From the NCBI GenBank assembly GCA_021234155.1, contig JAJEKV010000006.1, positions 24,968,469-25,032,468 on the forward strand: a stretch of 64,000 nt of DNA. The letters run 5' to 3'. The notes under the pieces were generated by a model. The model made no database searches. It worked only from the letters and a program-made list of their open reading frames with translations, and had not been told where the DNA came from. The translations under genes were made by a program, and so were the position numbers. Source of the stretch: Isoetes taiwanensis. Lineage: Eukaryota; Streptophyta; Lycopodiopsida; Isoetales; Isoetaceae. Each line of letters opens with the position of its first letter. The stretch's first letter is position 1. Positions 55,680 to 64,000 of the stretch are shown piece after piece.

Positions 55680-56508
55680 TCCTCTTCTGACCTTTCCACC
55701 TGAAGATTTGCAGGCACCTCTAGCAAGTGCTGAGCTATTCTTAATGTGAGCTTCTTTGGCTCTAGCTTCTTAATGGGGACCCTTTTGGCCGGTGTGTCCG
55801 CGGGATCGCTATGCCTTGGGCTCAGGAGGGTTCACCACCACTTCTAGGACTTCCAGCCAGGGACTTGGAGTCCGAGGCTCTCCTTTGTTTTTGGTGTCCT
55901 CTCCTTCTCAAGGCTCTCTCGGCCTGTGCTTCTTCTTTTTCCCATCCGTTCCCTCTGTCTCCACTTCCTTTCCCTCCGTTTCTTTGTAGCCTTTCCTTCC
56001 TACCACGCCCCTTGCCTTCCCTATCCTTTTCTTTTTCCTTGCCCTTTTCTTTTCCTTCTTTTCCCTCTTTTCTTTATCTTCCTTCTCTTTCTTTTCCTTC
56101 TCTTTCTTTTCCTTCTCTTCCTTTTCCTTCTCTTCCTTTTCCTTCTCTTCCTTTTCTTTAGATTGTTTCTTTTTCCTTCTTTCCATATCTTGGATCTTTG
56201 TGATCCTTTCTCTTAACTTTCCTCTTGCCGCGCCTTTCCTTCCTCGGTTCTGGACATCCTCGATTAGAAGATGAGAGTCTTTGTGTTGCAGGTGTATCCC
56301 TAGGTTGTCTTGTCTTCTTCTTGCTCTTGTTTTTAGCCGGCCCGTGTCCACAATGGCGGGGTAGTTTATTTGGGCTATTGCCTTGACAGCGAATGAGAGT
56401 TTTCGACTCGTTCATCCGATTGCGAAGAATCATAAAGCCCCTCAAGATTTCTTGTGGACCTTTGATGTCGGCTTCTTCAAAGTGTTGTAATGACACCGTG
56501 ACCTTCAA
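55680..56508 (-). other. Lys/Glu-rich low-complexity reading frame, possible N-terminal part of the ParB-like gene
   Basis: The ORF 56351-55908 is dominated by KEEKEKEEKEK repeats encoded by a CTTTTCCTTCTCTTC-type microsatellite (56040-56160 plus strand). ORF 56508-56158 overlaps it in another frame and has a less repetitive start (MKVTVSLQHFEEADIKGPQE then ILRGFMILRNRMNES). This start could be genuine N-terminal coding sequence; the KE run is slippage-prone. Confidence 0.35.
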
Positions 56509-58703
56509 AATTTTCTTTGCGAACCAGCTACATTTGCAATGCTAGCGAGACATCAAAGTGGGATCATAAAACTTCAGTCCACTATAGTACACAATTATTC
56601 TCTGCTTCAAAGTATCTTCACAGACCACCGGATCCAATCCTCGCGACCGCTCTTGACAACCAACTTCATTTGGACCAAGATACGGGCTGGTAAATGCCCG
56701 GTTTGTTCGTGTCTGTCTCCCCTATAAGGAGGCAGAGCTCTCCGGCAGATCTCCTTTAGAGCCTCGTAGCGATAGAGGGGCTCACCGCATTACTTCCATG
56801 CACCAGCACATCTCTCAAACATCATAGTCTGGTCGGATTGAAATTGTGTTTCCATACGTAAGATAGCCGCAACAAAGAGGCATCAGCAACAAAGAGGCAT
56901 CGGTAAATGGTTTGAACAAGCGGTGAGACAATAGGTTGTGGTTGGCAAATGGCAGGTAAAACGCCATTTCATTTGTATCGATCAGTGCATAAGCCGCGGC
57001 CGTCGTATGCCTATCCTGCGTTTGGTCGAAGAGGGGGCCTCCACCCGTTCAAACCACTCCCCTTCGCAATATTGAGGAAGATAGTTCGAAGGAGAGTGGA
57101 TCGGACTGCGGGAGGCACCGCGACTCGAGGGAGATAACACAAACGAGAACAACAAGCGCATGAACCAGATGACTAGGCAAATAAGCCATGGCGCCATTTG
57201 CATCCGAAAGGCATAAGCAAATGGAAGATATGCGAATGCATTTCCCTGCGTTTTGACAAGAGTGCCGATCAGATCCGAGCCCCTCCCCTTCCAAATATTA
57301 AGTAAGATGGTTGGAAGGAGAGTGGCTCGACCGGTCGAGGCACCGCTACTTGAAGAGAATATATATGCCGCTGCCTCCATTAGTGTTAAAGGACTGGACG
57401 CAAGATAAAAATGCGCCATGGCGCCATTTGCCAACAACAACAAGACCCTATGGTAGCTAAAAGACATCAAATGGCGCCATGGCGCCATTTGGTAGCAACA
57501 AGACCGTTAAAGAGCAAGCTACCGGGCATCTAAAGTAAGCTAAGACTCTAAAGTGCACTCAATCATCAAATGGCGCCATGGAAGCCATTTAATCAACTAT
57601 AAGACCCCTAAAGTGGTTACCGGGGGCATCTAAATGTGTGATTGGCCATTTAGCCCAAACAAACAATGCAAGTAGGCGACATACACGCCCCTTGAGGTAA
57701 GCTAAGCTTACGTCTCCACATTTTGTTGAGCTCAGAATTGTCCATTTTCATTTTTTGCGCCTTGAATTTGGTCCAGAAAACCGGTGTGTATCTAGATGTG
57801 TTGAGGCGGTGAAGCTAGCGGGGAAATGGGCGCCAGAAATCCTTGAAAAAAAAGGATGAAAAAGGGTTGCTTTAGTATTTTGGGCTAAACATTTGACTAA
57901 ATTCAGAAATTGCTGAAGCCGTCAGCGCTAAGGTTGGGAGCTGGAGGTCAGCGAATGAAGCCGAATGTGCTTGAAAAAAACAGTGACCCAACTAGGGCCC
58001 ATCGCTATCGGTAGCCCATGCCGCCGAGCCCATACACGCCCGGTGCGTCGCTGATCCAGCATATACGTACTGTCGCGGAGTCCGGCCCTCCATGCCGCCC
58101 GACCACCCTCTCCCCATGCCGTGGCGATCCAGTATGCCCATGCCACAATTAATTTTGAAATCGAATATTTCCCCGCCCCTAGCGCCCGCCAGCCCAAATT
58201 TGAACATAAAATTCAAAATTCCGCCCGCCCGCAAAATTAACATAAAAAGTCAAAATTCCGCCGTATATTGAAATTTGGCTGCCACGTCAAATTTGAATCG
58301 TCCGTTTTGAAAATTGTACTTTGCCTTTAAAGCTCCCTTTTTGCCCGTGCTCCCACTTAATACGACCATGCCACGGCAGCGGGGGCGTTTTCGGTCACCG
58401 GTTCGGCTTTTCCGAATCCGCTTTGTTCGTCTCATTTTTGCCGCTTCGATAAAGCCTTCTTTTCTCTCGCGCCTAGCGAGAAACTTTGCAAAGGCGCATC
58501 GCGTGTCATCGGGCGCTTTCTTCTTGCCAGCTCCAGAAATCGGGTGATTCTTGGCTTTCTTCTTGGCGAATCCTCCTTCTTCTTCTCGAGATCTTTCTTT
58601 TTTTCTTCTTGAAGCTCTTCTTGCGAGCATTCTTACGCCCAATATATCTCTTGGGATCAGCTTCATTTTTCTGTTCTATCTCTTTTGCTCCGGGACATAC
58701 CAC
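56509..58703. other. Intergenic DNA between divergent genes, with duplications and palindromes
   Basis: It contains a diverged direct duplication (57055-57130 and 57285-57360: CCAAATATTA/GCAATATTGA .. GGAAGATAG/TAAGATGG .. GAAGGAGAGTGG .. GAGGCACCGC) and several ATGGCGCCAT palindromes (57180-57600). 57990-58250 is GC-rich with a repeat of CCGCCCG-type words. 58350-58700 is C/T-rich on the plus strand and could be the 5' UTR of the rightward gene. Basic minus-strand ORFs (58250-58769) are by-products of CTTCTT runs. Confidence 0.45.
57055..57360. repeat. Diverged direct duplication, about 230-bp spacing
   Basis: The block from CCCCTTC.CAATATT to GAGGCACCGC.ACT(C/T)G occurs at 57058-57127 and 57287-57354 with about one difference in five, so the copies are old. 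Confidence 0.7.
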
Positions 58704-61700
58704 TATGGATCTATCTAATATCAAGTAAGTCCTTTGTTTCTGGTATAAATTACGTTCTATTGCTGCCATGTGTATAGAGTGTTCAAATCTTGGACATTAA
58801 TCTTTGCTTAGGACACTGAGAACCTTGGTTTCAATTGCAAAGTTGGCATGGGGTGCCCATGTTATGCATGCTGCTCTTATTGACACATATACAACAATGG
58901 GAGTAAGAATGCATAACATAGGCACCCGTGTAGATTTTGTGATGGAGTTAAGCCATTTGGTGGAAATGGTGTTGGATCAAATGGCCATGGGCCATTTGGT
59001 CCGAAATGGTGTTTGGATCAAATGGCCATAAGCCATTTGATCCAAATTCACCTATGAATGTGCCATAGGTGTGAATTTGGATCAAATAAGCCATGCTTCA
59101 TTTGATCACCTATTCATTTCAAATGGCCATTGATCAAGTGTTCATTCGATTACACCAAATGGTCATCATTTAGCTCAAATTTGGACCAAAATTTATACAT
59201 TTGTACTAAATAAGCCATTTTGGCTTATTTTTGCTTATTTTTCCTCTATTTCATATGTTAGAAAAGTGTAAGCCTTGCTTGATTGAAGCAGGGTTTAATT
59301 TTCCCTGTACAACCTATTAGGTGGGAGGGACAATTGTTGCCCGGGGACATATTTTGAATAGAACCACTCTTCATGGGAAGGGAAATAGATCCTTCAAATG
59401 TAAAGTGAGGTCAGTTGGTCCGGTGATCCCATCGTGAACTTCCGGTCCCTGAGGAGGCGATAACATTGGGTGAAGCGGTTGGGCACATTCATTGATGGCC
59501 TAAGAGGGATGTAAAACCAAATGAGTGGCCCTCAAGTGAAGATCGTCTTGAGATCCCTCAATTTGCCCTCTTCACAAGAGGATTCATCTAGTAGTCCATC
59601 GTCAGCCGGTGGCCAGGACATCGGTTCTTTGCTCCTTTGTGGTGAACCAAGCAACACAGCAACAAATGAAAGACGAGATAGTAGAGGAGATTGGAGGTCA
59701 TGAGAATCTAGCTGCCCGTCTTGGTCTCGGGTTGTTTAAGCTTCGAAGATGGAGCAGTCTACTACTCGGAAACGGATCTACTAGGTTTGCCATGCTACAT
59801 TCTTCACTCACGCACGGATCTAAATATTGGGAGGCGAATATAGTCTTTAGTGATCCTCGGGATGCTATAGGCGATGAGTTCTTGGTGTATCAAAGGTCGG
59901 GCTTCGAGTGGGTAACATAATAGATCCAACGGGGAAACCAAAATATCGGTCATGTCATGCTTGTCTTTGAGAGGCCTATACCTATGATCTAGTAACACAG
60001 GGAGACCCATCTTTGTTTTGCTTCATGATGGTAGAGACAGTTCACAACATTTACAAGCTCTTGCTGCTCTCGAACATGATGATTTAGAAGTTGAGTGCTT
60101 GGAAGGCGATGTTGAGAAGCAATTCAAGAGGAAAAAAAATATACATATGTGAAGAGGGTCGGGGAGGAACCAAGGGGATGGCAAGGAGGAGAGGATGTGC
60201 GCTTCCAAGGCAATTAAGAGTGATCTAAAATCAACATCTTTGCAAGGGCCGAATGTGTCAAAAACCCGAGCCCGGTGTGCAAGTATGTGCCTTAAGAAAA
60301 AGAATTTTATTCTCAATCAAGCAAAGGCGAGGATTACGCTTGTTTTGATGTGTTAGTGTAACTTATCTGTGGAGGGCGGTCGGGCCGAAAGTAGTGGTTA
60401 CGTGGAGTGGAGTCTTTGTCAATTTACGCATGGTAGCGTGGCTTTAGGAGTTGCCTCGACCACGCTTTTTATAGTTGGAGGAAGAGGTTGAGTTAGGTGG
60501 AAAGCGGGCGAACATGGTATCTGATCTAAGAAGCTCTGTAGGATGCGTGACACTAGCTTCTGAAAGTGTGCTTGATACCTTCATTAGTGAGAATGCAGAG
60601 AGCATTCCACATAAAACAAAAAGGAAAGGATGATATAAGGGAGAATGTTCAAAACTTCCTTCCATCCTTAATAAGAAAGAGCATACATAAGGAGGTGGGT
60701 AGTGGTGGAAGAATTGACGAGGAAAAGAGTGTAACCTTGCCCTCTTTTTACAATATTTGGAAGAAAAGAGTTTCGGAGCGTCGACATAGCAAAAAAATAC
60801 AAACATTCTCCAAGTGTAACATATGTGTAGTCATCAAAGAAATTGGAAAAGAACAAAAGATATAAGGGGAGAGGCAACCTTTCAATTCTTGGCGGGCACA
60901 TATGTTGGAACAACGTTCTGGGAGTCAATATTGGCATTGGCGTGCATTATCACATCGTTCGCCGGAGAAAGTCACCTCGCATAATACATGATAAGATGGA
61001 TCAAGGTCAAAACACTCACACCAAGAAGTCACCATCTCATAAAGTCTGTTTGGAGAGGAGATGCGCTTGAAGGCGGGGAGCATTGACACATGGTCATGGT
61101 GGGCGCTTATGGCCATTTCTCTCTTGATCTTTGGAAGGATGACTCAAACTTTCATGTTGGATCACTTTCTAGGATCCTACACTATCTTGAGTTAGGAAGA
61201 AGACAAGTGTGGTGATTTGTGTGGAAGCGAACTACAGTTGCAAATTGATGCAAGCCCTAAAAGATACTTCGATTAAGCGCAACATAAGCTAGTGCGGACA
61301 CAGAAGATGATGCCTTCATCTTTAGTGCCAACTTAGAAGGCTTCAATCCTCTTCGGCAAATCTACTTACAGTTGGATAATGCATCGGGTCAAAAAAATAA
61401 AAAATAGATATGTGTTCTCCTACCTCTCTTATTTGACATGGCTTAAGGTATTGATGAGATTCAGGTTGGCTTCATGATGGTTGGGCACACTCATGGCGAT
61501 ATTGATGCATTGTTTGGGAACTTTTCGGCGTTAATGAGTTCATGGATGCTCTAACTTTGCACGAGTTGCTTTACTTGTTTAGCAAGTGCAATGCAAAAGT
61601 CTCTGTTCCATATTTTGTGGATGAAGTTCCGTATTGGAAAAGGTTTTTGTCAAGGGATATATCGATAAGGGCCAACGTCTAACAGCCATACCGAGCCATT

Positions 61701-62280
61701 GCTATTAGATTTAAAATGGATGGGAAAATGGCCCATTATGCAATATAAGATGCGCCAACCCATAAAGAGTGGATTCGAGAAAATGGAATAAGAATGTGGA
61801 AGGAGGATGAAAATGGTGAGCCAACATTACCAACAGGGGGTGCCTAAAAATATCCCTCAAAGGAAGACATTGAAAAGATCTCCACGGCTTTGGCGGAGGC
61901 GACATCAAGCCAGTACATAGCATTATGGAATTCCTTCTGCAAAAATGGGGAAGAAGATAGTGTGTTTTGCACGCGCCGGTACAAAAGCAACTATGGATTC
62001 TTGAGCGAGATTCTTTTTGTGTTTGGAAGATGTATCTAGGGCGACCTCAAAATGATAACTTTTGGTTGCGTACAAGGCAAGAACCTCTACAAGCTGCATT
62101 TACTCAGTCGATGAAGCGGCTGTAAGACCTTTGCCTACATATATTATTAGCCGGATGAAGCGTCCGGTGTTGCCTATGGATGGAGTTGATCCTCATGCAC
62201 ATGTTACGAAAGGTATGTTTGTTTTAGTCCGAGGGCAGGCGATGAAACTCCAGCGTGGTTGGGGCTTCTGAGAAAGAAAG
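58704..62280 (+). pseudogene. Transposase-like gene with DUF7869-type motifs, degenerate
   Basis: A short first exon may be MDLSNIK|GTAAGT at 58704. Recognisable order: 59690-59900 EEIGGHENLAARLGLGLFK then FSDPRDAIGDEF; 60270-60345 MCLKKKNFILNQAKARITL; 60640-60860 HKEVGSGGRIDEEKSVTLPS then FYNIWKKRVSERR .. FSKCNIC; 60940-61000 YHIVRRRKSPRIIHDKMDQG; 61350-61425 IYLQLDNASGQ and, one base shifted, RYVFSYLSYLTWL; 61440-61550 IDEIQVGFMMVGHTHGDIDA then LFGNFSALMSS. hhhDxMDQ, hQLDNxxxQNKN and VGHTHxDIDxhF are shared by many eukaryotic transposon-type proteins that databases label DUF7869. The three acidic sites suggest an RNase-H-like nuclease, which is inference. Many frameshifts and stops. Confidence 0.65.
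58940..59225. repeat. Palindromes built on AAATGGCC/GGCCATTT
   Basis: AAATGGCCATGGGCCATTTG, AAATGGCCATAAGCCATTTG, TGAATGTGCCATAGG and TTTGGATCAAAT-type inverted words repeat through 280 bases inside the presumed 5' part of the rightward gene. They resemble the ATGGCGCCAT palindromes of the leftward gene in form. Confidence 0.75.
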
Positions 62281-63110
62281 ATGCCATCCTAGATCGAGTC
62301 TACCAATTATGGTCACATTTTTGTATCATGGTGGATGCACATTTGGTGCATTGACTATACAGTTGCTTAACTAAGCGTTGGCGACCCAATCCATGAGATC
62401 CATCCAAGGTATGAAGTTAGATGCCATACATTATGCATGGGATGCAAATGGCAAAAGGCAGAAGGCTGTTCGGATTCAAAATACATTGTTGACATGTGGG
62501 GGACATAGCATTAGCTAAAGCTCTCAATCTGAGTCATGTTCTCGATAATCATGTATGTAATTTCTTTTGCTATAATACTTAAGCATTTTGGACAATTATC
62601 GTTAATCGATACATCCTAATCATATAACAATCACTTAAATCTATTATAATGGGTGTTCATCCCATCATTATCGATCACCACGGTGTCGATGGCATCCCAT
62701 CTCAGATTCAGATACACATATTATTGATGGCGTTATAAGTCGATGATTCACTCATCATCAATCTATTGTGATCTTGTCCATTTCCATATTATTGATGTAC
62801 ACTATGTAATTTAGATGCACATATTATTATTGATGGCATTATAAGTCGATGGTTACACTCATCATCAATCCACCCTGCTATTGTGATAAGCACATTCGTA
62901 CAAGTAGGCATGGCTCGGGAACCCAAAGAAGATGGTCCACAACGAGTAAGGCAGGGCAATCACACTCCGCGACCTTCCTTTTGGATTGTAAGTAAGGATC
63001 CGGCTCTTAACACCTTTACGTTATGCGATTAATATCATTGTAGCTCATGCGGAGCAAAGAATGGTCTCAATGATCATCGTTAAATATTATAAGCCATGAT
63101 GGGAGATGAA
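62281..63110. other. No confirmed gene; diverged repeat pair
   Basis: ACACATATTATTGATGGCGT + TATAAGTCGATGATTCACTC and a second version occur at about 62713 and 62816. A 41-codon ORF at 62912 (MAREPKEDGPQRVRQGNHTP) is open but unassigned. Confidence 0.4.
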
Positions 63111-63149
63111 TGACTTCTAGAGATGGAGCTGCTTTTATAGTCGTTGTAA

Positions 63150-63260
63150 ATTATTGGTATAATGCCGGCATTATTGGTATTATCGTGAGCATTATTGGTA
63201 TTATCGTCGGCATTATTGGTATTATACTTCAACATTATTGGTCAGTATACTTCAACATTA
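63150..63260. repeat. Minisatellite, about 21-bp unit
   Basis: GCATTATTGGTATTATCGTC-type units are repeated about five times (63169-63262). Confidence 0.85.
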
Positions 63261-63304
63261 TTGGATTAGTAGCTATAAATTCTTTTACCTTGTTTCACTT
63301 CTCA

Positions 63305-63800
63305 CTTTTCATCCTTGCTTCTTGCTCCTTCATATTCCTTGTTCCTTGATCTTCTTGCTACTTGATCTTCCTTGTTCCTTGATCTTCTTGCTGCATGATC
63401 TTCCTTGTTCATTGCCCGGCTACTTGATCTTGATCCTTGTTCCTTGCTACTTCATTCCGTGCTCCTTCCCTACTTGATCTTGTTCCTTGCTCTTGATCTT
63501 GCTCTTTGCTACACTTGATCTTGATCCTTGTTCCTTGCTACTTCATTTCCGTGCTCCTTCCTACTTGATCTTGTTCCTTACTCCTTGATCTTGCTACTTG
63601 ATCTTGTTCCTTGCTACTTGATCTTGATCCTTGCTTCTTGCTCCCTTGATCTTCCTTGTTCCTTGATCTTCTTGCTACTTGATCTTCCTTGTTCATTTGC
63701 ATCTTGCTACTTGATCTTGATCCTTGTTCCTTGCACTTCATTCCGTGCTCCTGCTACTTGATCTTGTTGCTTGCTCTTGAACTTGCTACTTACTTTCTGC
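63305..63800. repeat. Minisatellite on CTTGATCTTG / CTTGCTACTTGATCTT
   Basis: Nearly 500 bases are made of CCTTGTTCCTTG, CTTGCTACTTGATCTT, GATCCTTGTTCC and TACTTCATTCCGTGCTCC phrases. Long ORFs on both strands (63238-63477, 63528-63761, 63538-63741 minus) are repeat translations. Confidence 0.9.
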
Positions 63801-63853
63801 TCGTGTTCTACCGCCCCACACTCGTCGGTGATCGCCCCTTTGCTTTTTTTTAA

Positions 63854-64000
63854 ATGATTGGACCCAATCCTCCCGGGCTTCTCGGAAGGCACGCAAGCAT
63901 GCCCAATTACGATAGAGCCTGGAATGCGGATGAGCTATGGGACCATTTCTTGGAGTGGAGGGTTGGCATGCAGTCCCGCAAGGAGCCCCACAATGGGGAT
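63854..64000 (+). CDS. Start of an ORF running off the right edge
   Basis: Starting at the ATG at 63854, 49 codons are open to the window end: MIGPNPPGLLGRHASMPNYD then RAWNADELWDHFLEWRVGMQ. The amino-acid mix is normal for a globular protein and it lies just after the minisatellite. No family recognised; it could be the start of another transposon gene. Confidence 0.3.
   Translation, partial: MIGPNPPGLLGRHASMPNYDRAWNADELWDHFLEWRVGMQSRKEPHNGD

Noticed and set aside
55908-56351. 147-aa Lys/Glu-rich ORF as a separate gene
   Set aside because: Most of it is encoded by a CTTTTCCTTCTCTTC microsatellite; at best it is a low-complexity part of a neighbouring gene.
63238-63892. Several ORFs on both strands near the right end
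   Set aside because: They are repeat translations of the CTTGATCTTG minisatellite.
1-64000. CRISPR arrays, bacterial operons, riboswitches
   Set aside because: Introns, LTR retrotransposons and plant gene families show a eukaryotic nuclear context; repeats here have no spacer pattern.

Overview
The window looks like repeat-rich, AT-leaning nuclear DNA of a land plant. The reasons are plant-type LTR retrotransposons primed by initiator-Met tRNA (TGGTATCAGAGC), fragments of plant gene families (PLS-class PPR, receptor-like kinase, MscS-like channel, bHLH, FAX/TMEM14), and spliceosomal introns inside several fragments. The family mix and the unusual transposase-type genes would suit a large-genome seed-free plant such as a fern or lycophyte, but that is inference. 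I see no gene that is clearly intact except possibly the short ORF at 13505-14050.

Layout. 1-9155: a Ty3/gypsy-type LTR element (5' LTR cut by the window edge, PBS, leader, PPT, 3' LTR 7698-9155) with no recognisable pol. Its interior holds an inverted piece of its own LTR and an antisense PPR fragment. 9156-14050: mostly unrecognised DNA, then a repeat array in front of the 13505-14050 ORF. 14091-27348: a decayed Ty1/copia element, or two parts of one. The coding half (19251-27110) has several stops and frameshifts, and its integrase is split by a 3.9-kb terminal-inverted-repeat (TIR) element (21277-25168) carrying a receptor-kinase exon.

27527-36933: one exon of an MscS-like (MSL) channel gene is split, in frame, by a TRIM-like LTR element (27610-36873, 5-bp target duplication TTTCT). 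That element was itself invaded by an 8.8-kb TIR transposon (27772-36568). The transposon holds a plus-strand RING-like/Ulp1-like region, an FCP1/NIF-type HAD phosphatase domain, and a minus-strand DDE-type transposase gene. 36934-42390: a mosaic of bHLH exons, an unknown exon and a minus-strand FAX/TMEM14-like pseudogene.

43450-44600: pogo-like transposase relic. 47826-48740: a CACTA-like end and tandem repeats. 49085-51390: minus-strand gene remains with a methyltransferase-like and an FCP1-like HAD domain. 51471-52375: a solo-type LTR related to the one at the start of the window. 53380-62280: two divergent degenerate genes, a minus-strand ParB-like gene and a plus-strand transposase-like gene (DUF7869-type motifs), separated and punctuated by palindromes built on GGCGCC and GGCCATTT. 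62700-63800: minisatellites. A short ORF runs off the right edge.

No pathway links these genes. The common theme is mobile elements that nest in one another and carry pieces of host genes. The best-supported points are the in-frame MSL exon split with a target duplication, the TIR element in the copia integrase, and the TIR transposon that joins a DDE-type gene with Ulp1-like and FCP1-like modules.
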